Assembly (NCBI RefSeq): GCF_958979055.1 | Contig: NC_084896.1 | Coordinates: forward strand, 6,018,501 to 6,082,500 | Origin: Alnus glutinosa | Lineage: Eukaryota; Streptophyta; Magnoliopsida; Fagales; Betulaceae | Length of the DNA: 64,000 nt | Reading direction: 5' to 3' | Shown here: positions 12,073 through 24,520 of the stretch, in pieces | How positions within the stretch are numbered: the first letter of the stretch is position 1 | How the letters are laid out: the number at the start of each line of letters is the position of its first letter | The notes under the pieces: generated by a model | Told to the model about the DNA's origin: nothing | What the model saw: only the letters and a program-made list of their open reading frames with translations | Databases searched by the model: none | Program-made: the position numbers and the translations under genes

Positions 12073-12734
12073 CAATGACGGAGAAAGGGGGGCGGTGGGG
12101 GCCATGGCCCCCCCTTAACTCTTAAGAAAAAAAAAATTAAGATTTTTTTTTTTAGATGAATCAAATTAAGGTTTTTTTTGCCTATCGGCTCCTAGCAATT
12201 TTTTTTTTTATTATTATTTTTTTTTAATTTATTTCTTTCCTTGGCCCCTTCCTTTTTATCATCTCTTCAACTATTGTCAAAACTTTTTCCTTTAATATTT
12301 CACGGGTAGCAATGGACATGCCTGAGAATGTAACAATGGAGGATCTTTATAAAGTTGTAGAGGCTTTGTTCAAAGTAAACGAAAAGGGTTTAGTCAAGTA
12401 GTGCATTGGAAGAAGACATGTGTGGATTTGAGGAGTCACGAGCTTGACCAAGCTTGATTTCCTAAGAATGTGTGGAAAAAATAACTGAGACCTTTTTTTA
12501 TTTTTCATTTTTTGAATCTTTGGACAGCGGTTTTCTTTACTTTTTTTTTTTTTTTTTCTAAAAACTCTTTTCACTTTTGCTTATTGATTTTTAATTTGAA
12601 TGGAATAATAAAAATATTAAAACTGGGTTATGTTTAATTTACTTAAAATTTGCCTTTATATATATACTTTAACACCTACTTAAGAAAAAAAATTATTTGG
12701 CCCCCTCCCATTAAAATGTCTGGCTCCGTCTCTG
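12073..12734. mobile_element. hAT-like non-autonomous element in E1 LTR
   Basis: It begins CAATGACGGAG and ends CTCCGTCTCTG, imperfect 11-bp terminal inverted repeats of the common plant hAT type. It is flanked by perfect 8-bp target duplications GGTAAAGC (12065-12072 and 12735-12742). The corresponding LTRs at 18343 and 25063 lack it, reading straight through ataaagcccaaagg, so the empty site is available in the window. It contains no transposase; a short stretch reads MDMPENVTMEDLYKVVEALF, probably a remnant of the parent element or captured sequence. Confidence 0.88.
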
Positions 12735-13744
12735 GGTAAAGCCCAAAGGACTATATTGTTGCTCTTATTCCTTGGTTATTTACAATACAAATGATTCATA
12801 TTTATAGGGATATAGAGAGAATACAAAATGTTATGTAAAGAGACTATAATCAAATCAGAATTGAATGTATTTAAATCTGATTTGATTATAATCAATTACA
12901 ATTAATGATGATTAAATCAAATCCTCTAATATATGGAGAGTACTGTAATATACGGTATCAATATGTTCTCTAACATATATATGGAGAGTACCGTAATATA
13001 CAGTATCTGTCACGCCCCCGTTTTGGGATATAAGGGAAACGCGAACTTGAGCTATAAAACATCTCTATAATTTAAAACATGTACACAATTTCCCAGGAAT
13101 AGCGCATGGCTATATTTCATTATAAGAACATATACATATTAGTAGTTCTTTAGTTATTACATTATTTTTTTCAGAAATTCAAAATAAATATGCACAATAC
13201 AAAAGTTAGGCCGGTCTTGATCTATTGCTCTTAGGGGTGGGGTCTATGCTATCCATAACGAAAAGACTCCGGTCTACAATGTCATCTGAAAAGATTTGAG
13301 AAAAGAAGGGAGTGAGTTCGACAACTCAGTAAGGAAAACACAACAATAATAGTGTAATTTTCTTTTCAAGAATTCTAAATAGAATTCAAATAATTTAGCA
13401 AGTAAAGAAACAGTTAATTGACATACAATTATATCAAATGTAAAGTAGTGCATGAATTATTTATGCTACGTGTGAGTTTTAACCACCCTTGGTCCAATAT
13501 CCGCTAATTAACCATGAGCGGCGCACGTTTGGCTCATCTCGAAAGACGACTATGAGCCCATCCTGTCGTCACAGGGGAGAGCCGTACCGGGTTGGGAACT
13601 TCCCTAGGTGAAGGCCTCCCCGGCCGGTAGCCCACACTTTAGTCCTTCCGTGTGGTTGCCATGCTACCCACATAACACATAGCACATAACACGTAACACA
13701 TATATGATCCGGATCGTCTATGACATGGTACCGCGGGAGTAAAA

Positions 13745-13905
13745 CTGTGTGCATATAAAACATGTACTATGAAATCATTAACCTTTGCTCATATGGTGCA
13801 CATATAACACATATACTATGATATCATCAACCTTTGCTCATATGGTGCACATGTAACACATACTATGATATCATCATCTTTACTCATATGGTGTACATGT
13901 ATCAA
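13745..13905. repeat. ~48-bp tandem repeat in the solo LTR
   Basis: About three diverged units, each reading (g)tgcacat(a/g)taacacat...tactatgatatcatca...cttt(g/a)ctcatatg, start near 13750, 13797 and 13845. Confidence 0.8.
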
Positions 13906-15437
13906 ATATAAACCAAGTATGATCACATAAGATTTTAATCACATCATATAACAAGAGCATATTTATAATGGTAATATAAAAAGACAAATAATATTAAAAG
14001 AGTTGAAAAAGTTTAGAAAATTCTCGACTTTTTCTTTTGAAAGAGTTTTATTAAAACTTTGCCGGGGTTTTGAGATAGTATTTCCCTTACCTGGTACTTT
14101 CTGAGCAGTATTTTAGCTACCTTCTACCTAAATAAATTGCAAGAAGAAGTTTTAGAGAAATATTCTGAGATTTGAAACCTAACACTTAAACTAAGGTATC
14201 TTCTCCTTATTATTACTTAAACACATATATATTATTTTTATAACAGATAAACATAATAACTTGCCAAATAATGACTTTTATATATATCAAGACAAATTAA
14301 TAGAATAATAACTTTATTTTATTCTTATAAAATTCAGGTAGAATAACGGCATTAGTATCAATAACATTTAAAATACTTTAAAATATTATGGCGACGTAAT
14401 AACGCTTTTGTAAAATAGTAGCTTTTTACTTAGGCATTATAACGACGTATTCTATAAATTTTTTGTGCCCCTTGAAAAGCCTGTTTTAAAACATAACTTA
14501 AAATATTAGTACTTATTAAAACTCATAAAATCACAAGCTTTACGGCAAAGCTTTATTTGACACTAAATATCATTCATTTTTTATTTTATTTTTTTTCATA
14601 TCTTTTCCTCTTGCTCTCCTCTTTTCTTTAATATAAATAAAACAATTATACCAAAAAGGTAAGATGATGAAGAAGTGGGTCCATTTCCTTTTGGCTTCTT
14701 GTTTCTTTCTTTGTACGAGAGAGAGAGAGAGAGAGAGCTCTCTTCTTCTTTTATCTCTTCTTTCTTCCCTTTTATTCATCTTCTTGTTTTCTTTCCTGTA
14801 CGTCTTCCCCCCTCTTCTTTATCTTTTTGTTCTTTTTTTTTTTTTTTTTTTCTTCCTCTACTACACAACACACACCCACAAGTTAAAGAGAAAAGAAAGC
14901 AGAGAAAAGAGAGTGACTTACGGAGAGGTAAAGCCAAGAGGAAAAGGAAGAAAAATTCTGCAACTCCAACGACCAAGCCAAAGAAAGAGAAGAGAAGAGA
15001 AGAGAGTTGATTCTGCAGCTTTGCTTTGGCTTTTAAGGAGGAAGTGGTTTGCTGGAACTTAGAGAAGAAACAGCAAAACTGAAGAAGGAAGAAGAAGAGT
15101 GAGGCGTGACGTTTGAAAGTGAAGTGCCTCCCATAATATAGAAGCTTGGACGGCAAAGATTGATCAGTTTTGATCTCATCTAATGGCTGGAATTCAGCTT
15201 GGAGAACAAGAAAGATCAAAGGCTGGGATTGAACTCCTTGGGCAGCAAGTTTGACGGAAGCTTCTCCAAAAAAAAATCTGCATCTTGCTTGTGAAAGAGG
15301 AAGTGATAAAATTGTGTTCTGTATTCAATGATATTTACAAGTCATGGCAATACACATATATACAGGATACGCACACTGTCTAACATAGAAAGTAAATACA
15401 TAATTCCTGACTTGACTCCTCTTTCCTTCTCTATGTA

Positions 15438-15640
15438 ATTTAACGTCTCTTTCCTTTATACTCGCAAGTCATTACTTCTCTTGATATGGCAGGAGCATGA
15501 TTCTTGGATTTGTCTTCATTTGAATATTGTGGGCTGCATGTAACGTCTCTTTCCTTTTATCCTCGCAAGTCATTAATTCTATTGATATGGCAGGAGCATG
15601 ATTCATGGAGATTTGTCTTCATTTGAATGTGGGCTGCCAG
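15438..15640. repeat. ~103-bp tandem duplication in the solo LTR
   Basis: Two units begin taacgtctctttccttt at about 15440 and 15541 and share ctcgcaagtcatta, ttgatatggcaggagcatga and tttgtcttcatttgaat. They differ by small indels. Confidence 0.85.
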
Positions 15641-16427
15641 CAACGTCAGGGGCAGGAAGGGCATCTACTGTGGGATTGGGTACAGCTGGAGCATATAGTC
15701 TAACAGCTTGAACGGCCAGGATCAACATGGAGCTAATTAATCAAAGGTTGGGAGTCATAGACGTGTGTAGCAAGTTGGGTGAGTCATATGGGTGACGTAT
15801 GAGTTACAAAATATCTACAGTTAGCTTCTAACTTAATCACAAAGTGAACAAATTAAGCTTAAAATAGATAGTTCGAAAATGAAGTTAAAAGCTATGTGTG
15901 TGAACTGAACTTTGTTCCACACGTTGGTTAGGCTTTTGTTCTACACGTTGGCTGGGCTTTTCAAGAACCAGAAATGGGCTAGCTCATGTAAGAATAAAAT
16001 GAGTCCAAAAATTGTATATCTGAATTTTCGTCCAAAACAGATGTAGTATTTTTCACGTGTGTTTTCGTATCCTTAACGAAGTCCAAAAATTATGAAATTC
16101 GGAGGGTAGTTAGAGGACTTTGAGACGAGCGTTTTGACTTTTGAATCGACCAAAACAGAGTTCGTTTGACCACATTTTCGTAATTTCAAAGTTTAAAGTC
16201 CGTTTAAACCTTTATTGAACTATAATTAAACTAAAACAATAAAGGTAAATGTTCTTTAGTAAATAAATATTTATATTCATATTTAAAAAAAATACGGGGT
16301 ATTACAGTATCAATATATTCTCTAACATCCCCCTACAAACTCAAGGTGGAAGATTCTGAAATCTTGAGTTTAATTTTTTTCTTTTTTTAATATTGGGTCG
16401 GATATAACCCAGTTTGGAGAACAACTT

Positions 16428-16790
16428 TCTTCTTCGTCTTCCTTCTTCTTCTTCTTCTTTTTCTTCATCTTCTTCTTCTTCTTTGAGCCAACTGTAGGCT
16501 AAATGGGCTTGGGTAACGAGGTTTAGGGTAATACCTTAAATGCTAAACACATAATGGGCCATCTATGAGCCAAAGAAAATGAGCCAACTTTGAGTTGAAA
16601 TGAGCATAGGTTTTGAAGAATACCTCAAATGCCAAAAGAAAGATTAGGCCATTTATGAGCCAAAGAAAATGAGCCAACTATGGGGTTGAAGTGGGCATGA
16701 GTTTTAGAGAATATCTCAAATGCCGTGGGGCCATCTATGAGCCAAAGAAAATGAGCTAACTATAGACTGAAAATAATATGGGCAACTTGG
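16428..16790. repeat. CTT microsatellite plus ~85-bp minisatellite, E1 internal
   Basis: A (CTT)-rich stretch (about 16428-16485) is followed by three to four diverged units built on gagccaaagaaaatgagc, caact(a/t)tg and cctcaaatgcc between about 16485 and 16780. In element orientation it lies just upstream of the polypurine tract. The same array is at about 23065-23420 in E2. Confidence 0.75.
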
Positions 16791-16799
16791 CCACTTGAT

Positions 16800-17543
16800 T
16801 TTATTTTATTTTATTTTTCTGGGTTCTTTCTTTCCCTTTTTTTTTTAAACCAAATTTTCTTTGATTTTTTTTTTTTTTTCATTGCATCTGCACGACGCTA
16901 CACTCATTCAAGTCATGCAAATAAATAACCAAGCCTTTCTCAGTTTCTCTACACGTTTCCTTTTTCTTTTTCTTTTTTTAACCAAGAAAACACTGAACTG
17001 AACGATTTGAAAAACCAAACAAAATACCTGCAACCAAACGGAGACCTTCGTCTCCAACAGCTCACCTGAGACTTGCCGGAAGCTTGTCGGCGTCGGAGAA
17101 CACCACAGATCGACTGGAACATCGCCGGACAACTCAAAAGTTGGCGGAAAATACCACATAAGCCGCTGACAACCATGAAAACCACTATTAATGGCCAAAC
17201 GTCGCCGATGAACACAATAGAACCACCAAAAACTAGACGGAGACAACCAGACCCCGTCTCAAACGATCTAAAACTGCCGGAGCAAATGAGAATTTGCCGG
17301 TGACACCAACTAGGATCGACAAAGATCCAATCTACAAACACCCACCGTGAAAACACACGGAAAGAATTTATTTATTTATTTTCATCTGGTCAAATGCGAC
17401 CAGTATGCAGATTTTTTTTTTTTTTTTTCTCAGGAACAATAAGAAATCTCCCCACAACGAAATACAATTTTTTTTTTCTTCTTTTCTCAGGAACAATACG
17501 AAATCTCACCATAACGAAATTTCATAAAAATAAAAATAAAAAA
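16800..17543 (-). other. E1 internal non-coding region with anonymous ORFs
   Basis: Overlapping minus-strand ORFs (16908-17246 and 16949-17356) are moderately GC-rich in a TE that is otherwise AT-rich. Their translations, such as HRQILICSGSFRSFETGS, match no gag or pol domain I recognise. The same block at 23515-23997 keeps the sequence but with shifts and stops, so coding is not supported. It could be a captured host fragment or LARD-type filler. Confidence 0.5.
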
Positions 17544-18149
17544 GGTTAAATACTCCTATGGTCCTTGAGTTTTTTGAAAACTTTTTTTAGTCCCTAAGTT
17601 TCAATTTGCATCATAGATGATACTTCAATTTTGAAAAAATATCAGATTAATACCTCAGTTAAGTTTTCTATCCAAAAACTAATGGTTTGCCACTTGTCAA
17701 CCTCAGAGGTTGACACGTGGCACAATATAAAAAATTCAAAATATTTAAAAATTAATTAAAAATATATATATTAAAAAATTAAAAAAAGGGGCCACCCCCA
17801 GCCACCCCCTTGGCCGGTCTGGGGTGGCCGAACCACCTCACCCCTTGACCAAAAAAAAAAAAAAATTCCAGGGTGGCGGGGGTGCACCCCTTTTTTTTTC
17901 AATTTTTTTTTTAATTTTATTATTTTTTAATTAATTTTTGAAGATTTTAATTTTTAATTTTTTATATAGTGCCACATGCCAACCTCTAAGGTTGACACGT
18001 AGGGGACAATTAGTTTTTGGATGGAAAATTTAACCGAGGTACCAATTCGGTCTTTTCCTAAAATTGAGATATCATCTGTGATGCAATTTGAAACTCAGGG
18101 ACTAAAAAATAAATTTGTGAAAACTCAGGGACTCAAAAGGTATTTAACC
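17544..18149. mobile_element. Long-TIR Mutator-like MITE in E1
   Basis: Starts GGTTAAATAC and ends GTATTTAACC. The arms are inverted repeats of roughly 200 bp (the left arm runs ...tccaaaaactaa; the right arm is its imperfect complement). A GC-rich centre contains gggtggc/gccaccc blocks. It is flanked by A-rich near-repeats, (a)aataaaaaa and aacaaaaaa, that could be a 9-bp target duplication. It has no transposase. It occurs in both duplicated copies. Confidence 0.75.
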
Positions 18150-18320
18150 AACAAAAAAAAAAAAGAACTTGAGAACAACATTTTTTTTTTCCGCCAGATA
18201 CACTACAATATCTATAGGAATGAGATTTGCAAAGCATTGACTATCAAGAAAAATGAAATACAAGAAAACGAAAAACAAGAGAAATAAATCATAGGACCAT
18301 TGGATCGAACACTGGCGTTA

Positions 18321-18340
18321 GCTTATAGCTCTAATACCAA
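18321..18340 (-). promoter_or_regulatory. Primer-binding site of E1
   Basis: On the minus strand the first bases after the 5' LTR read TGGTATTAGAGCTATAAGC. The canonical plant initiator-Met tRNA complement is TGGTATCAGAGC. This places the 5' LTR at 18343-18670 and proves the minus orientation. Confidence 0.8.
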
Positions 18341-18670
18341 AAAAGAAAACATAAAGCTAAAATAAAATAAAGTGAAATAATAAATAAGAGAAGAGATTTT
18401 ATGTGGTTCGGTTTATGACCTACGTCCAAAGGATAAAGCCCAAAGGACAATATTGTTGCTCTTATTTATTGATAATTTACAATACAAATGATCCTTATTT
18501 ATAGGGATATAAAGAGAATACCAAATGGTATGTAGAGAGAATATAATCAAATCCGAATTGAATGTATTTAAATCTGATTTGATTATAATCAATTACAATT
18601 AATGAGGATTAAATCAAATCCTCTAATATATGGAAAGTACCGTAATATACGGTATCAATATATTCCCTAA

Positions 18671-20440
18671 AGTCAAATTGGCCGAAACGTTGAAGTATAT
18701 GTAGATGACCTGCTGGTTAAAAGTGTTCGGGCAAACAAACACATAGAAGACCTCTGAGAAACTTTTCGGACTCTAAGAAAATACAACATGAAGCTCAACC
18801 CCGCGAAGTGTGCCTTCGGAGTTTCTTCAGGCAAGTTTCTGGGGTTTATGGTGTCGCAGAGGGGCATTGAAGCTAATCCAGAGAAGGTCAAAGCTGTCCT
18901 CGAGATGGAGGCCCCGAGAACAACGAAACAACTCCAACGACTGACAGGAAGGATTGCGGCCCTGAACCGTTTCATATCACGGTCGACAGATAAGTGCCTT
19001 CCCTTCTTTAAAATTCTACGAAAAGCATTTATGTGGAATGAGGAATGTGAGGAGGCTTTCAGGAAGTTGAAGGAATACCTAGCCAACCCACCACTGTTGA
19101 GCCGCCCAACCGAAGGGGAGATTCTTTATCTCTATCTGGCAGTCTCTCCCTCAGCAGTAAGCTCGGTGCTAGTCCGAGAAGATTCAGGGGTTCAGAAACC
19201 AGTTTACTTTACAAGTAAAGCACTGCATGGCATGGAGGGAAGGTATCCTCGGATCGAGAAGTTGGCGTTCGCTTTGATTATTTCAGCCAGAAGATTGAGG
19301 CTGTACTTTCAGGCTCACGCTATCAGAGTTCTAACCGAGTATCCGATGAAGAAGGTGTTGCAAAAACCTGACCTCTCGGGAAGATTAGTCAACTGGGCGG
19401 TGGAACTCAGACAATTTGATATCGAGTTTCATCCTCGGACGGCTATCAAAGGACAGGTTCTGACAGATTTTCTGGTAGAATTCTGTAACATTCCTGAAGC
19501 AGAAGAACTTCCTAAGGAGTCAACTTGGGTTGTTTTTGTAGATGGCTCTTTCACACAGGGCAGAAGCGGAGTAAGAGTCCTCCTCAGGAATCCCGAAGGA
19601 CAAGAGTTCGGCTTTGCTGTAAAACTGGACTTCGTTACGACGAACAATGAAGCTGAATACGAAGCGGTGATAGCAGGTTTGGCATTATCCCGAGAGATGG
19701 GGGCAACTAATGTCGAAATTCGGAGTGACTCTCAAGTGGTCGTAGGCCAAGTCCAAGGGCAATTCGAAGCACAAGAAGATAGAATGGCCAGGTATTTGGA
19801 AGAGGTACAGCGATTCCAATCCTGTTTCGAAAGGTTCGTCATCACAAAGATACCTCGGGAGGAAAACATCCGAGCCGATGGGTTCTCAAAGATTGCATCG
19901 GGAACAGAAGAAGAGATTGAAGCATCAAGAAGGCAAATTATTGTTCTGACCGAGCCTTCGATAGCCCCGAGGACCAAGGTTATGGAAGTAGACTCAGCAC
20001 CAGATGAACCAGAATGGGCAAGGGACATCATCCAGTTCCTCAGAAATGGGTTGCTACCCGAAGATAAGGTCGCGGCTCGGAGGGTGAAGATACAAGCAGC
20101 ACGGTTCTGCCTTCTCGGGGAGACACTGTACAAAAGAGGGTATTCCGAACCCCTGCTCAAGTGCCCTCCAAGGCCGAGTCGAATTATGTTCTCAGGGAAA
20201 TCCATGAAGGTGTGTGCGGAGACCACTCAGGAGGAAGGATGCTGGCACAAAAAACTATCCGAGCGGGCTATTATTGGCCCACGATCAAGAAAGATTCAGC
20301 TCTTCTCGTCAGAGCCTGTGACAAGTGCCAGAGATTCGCAAGAATCATGAAAGCAAGTCCCGAGAAGCTCACCCCCCTCACTTCTCCGTGGCCATTTGCG
20401 AAATGGGGGTGGATATAGTTGGCCCAATGCCGGTAGGAAA
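18671..20440 (+). pseudogene. Ty3/Gypsy (Tat-type) pol fragment
   Basis: Reading starts abruptly inside reverse transcriptase at the YVDD catalytic block (VEVYVDDLLVKS), then meets an in-frame TGA at 18755-18757. It continues open from 18788 with the RT end and the first RNase H (PVYFTSKALHGMEGRY and following). Next comes a second, archaeal-type RNase H (WVVFVDGS..., TTNNEAEYEAVIAGLALSRE, SDSQVVVGQV), which is diagnostic of the Tat lineage. A frameshift near 20160 precedes the integrase zinc finger (HEGVCGDHSGG...CDKCQ), and another near 20405 is followed by loss of the integrase core. Gag, protease and the N-terminal RT are absent. The element is dead. Confidence 0.9.
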
Positions 20441-20673
20441 AGGCGCGCCTTCCGTATTCCAGAATTAAATGCGCTACCTCGATAGTACCGTTTCATGATG
20501 ACAAAGAGCGGGGGTACAGAGCTGACGTCGTCATTGGAAAAAAAAGCGGTAAGATTTAAATGTTTGAACTGTTGAAAAGACGCGCCCTTCACAGTAGCAG
20601 GTACAGGTTGGCAGACGGAAAGTAATTCTCTTATTTCCATTTATTTCTGAAATCAGAGAATTAGGGGGGTAAC
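20441..20673 (+). other. Gypsy 3' untranslated remnant and polypurine tract
   Basis: Short non-coding stretch after the deleted integrase. It ends in a purine-rich tract gaattaggggggtaac (20658-20673) immediately before an LTR starting TGTTAAGG. The position and composition fit the polypurine tract that primes plus-strand synthesis. Confidence 0.7.
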
Positions 20674-21640
20674 TGTTAAGGATAAAATCAACCCTAGAGA
20701 CACATGGATTCAAAGACATCTCGGAGTTATGTCTCGGACATTTGTTCCGCCCAGCAAAGAAAGATCGTCTAGGTATAAAGACGTCTCGGACATATAAAGA
20801 CGTCTCGGACATATAAAGACATCTCGGAGGTATAACGACGTCTCGGTCTTCACATTCCAGGCAACGGTATATCCCGGGATCTCCTAATCTAGATGGAGCA
20901 AACATATCTCGGGTATTTGTGTTTCGGAGTAATAACGCTTCGGGGTAATAACGCTTCGGAGTAATAGCGCCTCGGGGTAATAACGCCTCGGTGTAATATC
21001 GATTCAGCGCGACAACATCTCGGCCTTATACAAACCTGTTATGGTGCGGCGATACCCCGAGATCTCCAATCGGAGCGAACATATCTCGGGTATCATCACC
21101 TCGGAGGTTGGTTGCAGTGTGCCGCAGTTGTCTTAGAATGCGATGAGGATAGAATCCCAGAAGATCAGGGATAAACCACAATTCCATAATTAATGGGATA
21201 AGATAGTTATTGATACGGGATAAGATAGTTATTGATATGAAATCAAGTTTAAAGAGGTACAAACGCAATCAACTTCGGACTCTACAATCCCATTCGAATT
21301 CCCTGAAGATATAGTTAAAGTTCAACTAAACTAGGACTCCAACTCCTAATCCAACTAGGTGTCAAGAATTCTAGTAAGATTGCAAATCTGGTAAGACTGC
21401 AAGTCCAGCCTATAAATACGATAGCCGCACCAGGTATGGAATCACGAATTCTCTAAGCTCTTGAGATTAAGATTAAGAATACTCTGCAGAAAATTGATTT
21501 GAACTGACTTAGGCATCGGAGTGGGCGTAGTCGGCACCCCCGACGAGTTGTTTATTCTTTTTGCAGGATTGAGGTAGTAGATCAGAACCCAGCAGCGAAT
21601 CACCAGGCGACACGTCACCATACCGGAAACTGTACCAACA
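20674..21640 (+). mobile_element. 3' LTR of the Gypsy element
   Basis: 967 bp, TGTTAAGG...ACCAACA, directly followed by accatgattcc of the PHT4 exon, so accat is the likely 5-bp target sequence. It holds two minisatellites: a 19-20-bp unit with gacgtctcgga (about 20780-20845) and a 17-bp unit (g/c)cttcgg(g/a)gtaataac (about 20923-21000). A TATA-like ctataaatac at about 21410 is a plausible promoter. The partner 5' LTR is missing. Confidence 0.82.
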
Positions 21641-21772
21641 ACCATGATTCCTTTTTCCAACATGTTTGTATTCTCAAATATTGGTGGTGTTATTGCTGAC
21701 CACTTGATCACCAAGAGGATCTTATCTATGACCGGAACCAAGAAGCTCCTGACCACCATAAGATTTGGTAGT
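21641..21772 (+). pseudogene. Duplicated PHT4 exon fragment
   Basis: This repeats the PHT4 exon from the Met of MIPFSNMFVFSNIGGVIADH through KKLL.TI, with one visible change (gaacaccataag becomes gaccaccataag, Asn to Thr). It sits between the Gypsy LTR end and the start of element E2. Its presence means the duplication involved host sequence as well as transposon. It is non-functional. Confidence 0.9.
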
Positions 21773-21874
21773 TGTGAAAGAAAACATAAAGTTAAAATAA
21801 AATAAAGCGAAATAATAGAAAAGAGAAGAGATTTTATGTGGTTCGGTTTATGACCTACGTCTATAGGGTAAAGC

Positions 21875-22676
<802 letters not shown>

Positions 22677-24185
22677 GGTAAAGCCCAAAGGACTATATTG
22701 TTGCTCTTATTCCTTGGTTATTTACAATACAAATGATCCATATTTATAGGGATATAGAGAGAATACAAAATGTTATGTAGAGAGACTATAATCAAATCAG
22801 AATTGAATGTATTTAAATCTGATTTGATTATAATTAATTACAATTAATGATGATTAAATCAAATCCTCTAATATATGGAGAGTACTGTAATATACGGTAT
22901 CAATATGTTCTCTAACATATATATGGAGAGTACCGTAATATACAGTATCAATATATTCTATAACATCCCCCTGCAAACTCAAGGTGGAAGATTCTGAAAT
23001 CTTGAGTTTGATTTTTTTCTTTTTTTAATATTGGGTCGGATATAACTCAGTTTGGAGAACATCTTTCTTCTTCGTCTTCCTTCTTCTTCTTTTTCTTTTT
23101 CTTCATCTTCTTCTTCTTCTTTGAGCCAACTGTAGGCTAAATGGGCTTGGGTAACGAGGTTTAGGGTAATACCTTAAATGCTAAACACATAATGGGCCAT
23201 CTATGAGCCAAAGAAAATGAGCCAACTTTGAGTTGAAATGAGCATAGGTTTTGGAGAATACCTCAAATGCCAAAAGAAAGATTAGGCCATTTATGAGCTA
23301 AAGAAAATGAGCCAACTATGGGGTTGAAGTGGGCATGAGTTTTAGAGAATATCTCAAATGCCGTGGGGCCATTTATGAGCCAAAGAAAATGAGCTAACTA
23401 TAGACTGAAAATAATATGGGCAACTTAACCACTTTTTTTTTTTTTTTTCCTGGGTTCTTTCTTTCCCTTTTTTTTTTTTTTTTTTTAAACTAAATTTTCT
23501 TTGAATTTTTTTTTTCATTGCATCTGCACGACGCTACACTCATTCAAGTCATGCAAATAAATAACCAAGCCTTTCTCAGTTTCTCTACACGTTTCCTTTT
23601 TCTTTTTCTTTTTTTTTTTTAACCAAGAAAACACTGAACTGAACGGTTTGAAAAACCAAACAAAATACTTGCAACCAAACGGAGACCTTCGTCTCCAACA
23701 GCTCACCTGAGACTTGCCGGAAACTTGTCAGCGTCGGAGAACACCACAGATCGACTGGAACGTCGCCGGACAACTCAAAAGTTGGCGGAAAATACCACAA
23801 AAGCCGCTGACAACCATGAAAACCACTATTAATGGCCAAACGTCGCTGGTGAACACAATAGAACCACCAAAAACTCGACGGAGACAACCAGACCCCGTCT
23901 CAAACGATCTAAAACTGCCGGAGCAGATGAGAATTTGCCGGTGACACCAACTAGGATCGACAAAGATCCAATCTACAAACACCCACAGTGAAAACACACG
24001 GAAATAATTTATTTATTTATTTTCATCTGGTCAAATGCGACCAGTATGCAGATTTTTTTTTTTTTTTTTTCTCAGGAACAATAAGAAATCTCCCCACAAC
24101 GAAATTCAATTTTTTTTTTCTTCTTTTCTCAGGAACAATACGAAATCTCACCATAACGAAATTTCAAAAAAATAAAAATAAAAAA

Positions 24186-24480
24186 GGTTAAATACTCCTA
24201 TGATCCTTGAGTTTTTTGAAAACTTTTTTTAGTCCCTAAGTTTCAATTTCCATCATAGATGATACTTCAATTTTGGAAAAATACCAGATTAATACCTCAG
24301 TTAAGTTTTTTATCCAAAAACTAATGGTTCGCCACTTGTCAACCTCAGAGGCTGACACGTGGCACAATATAAAAAATTCAAAATATTTAAAAATTAATTA
24401 AAAATATATATATTAAAAAATTAAAAAAAAGGGCCACCCCCTTGGCCGGTCTGGGGTGGCCGAACCACCCCACCCCTTGA

Positions 24481-24520
<40 letters not shown>

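Larger units (their letters stand above)
13008..16306. mobile_element. 3.3-kb solo LTR inserted in E1
   Basis: It starts TGTCACGCCCCC and ends GGGGTATTACA, the TG...CA ends with short inverted C/G-rich termini found in long Ty3/Gypsy LTRs. It is flanked by a perfect 5-bp target duplication GTATC (13003-13007 and 16307-16311). In copy E2 the same place (about 22946) reads uninterrupted, acagtatcaatatattc. There is no internal coding region and no second LTR, so a solo LTR left by LTR-LTR recombination is the simplest reading. It has its own tandem repeats (13750-13900 and 15438-15640) and AG/CT-rich tracts near 14720-15010. An alternative is a non-LTR-derived large insertion with LTR-like ends. 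Confidence 0.8.
11839..18670. repeat. Segmental duplication, copy 1
   Basis: From accatgattcc in the PHT4 exon to 18670, this block is repeated, in the same orientation and order, at 21641-25392. The shared content is about 130 bp of PHT4 exon, an LTR with a nested hAT-like element, a non-coding internal region with a Mutator-like element, and the second LTR. Copy 1 additionally holds a 3.3-kb solo LTR. The left boundary coincides with the insertion point of the Gypsy LTR in copy 2. Confidence 0.9.
11971..18670 (-). mobile_element. Non-autonomous LTR retroelement, copy E1
   Basis: In minus orientation: 5' LTR 18670-18343, a primer-binding site (TGGTATTAGAGC on minus, near 18339-18328), internal region to 16328, a polypurine tract (GTAGGGGGA, minus, ending at 16328), then the 3' LTR 16327-11971. 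LTR ends read TGTTAGAG... and ...CTTTCACA on minus. The PBS fits initiator-Met tRNA with one change. No gag, protease, integrase or reverse transcriptase is present; the internal 2 kb has only anonymous ORFs and tandem repeats. The 3' LTR is enlarged by a hAT-like insertion, a 55-bp terminal duplication and a solo LTR. The outer two bases of the 5' LTR are lost at the junction with Gypsy sequence (18670/18671). Confidence 0.85.

Noticed and set aside
14570..15219. ORFs on both strands in the AG/CT-rich part of the solo LTR
   Set aside because: Low-complexity translations of purine/pyrimidine tracts; no domain and overlapping frames.
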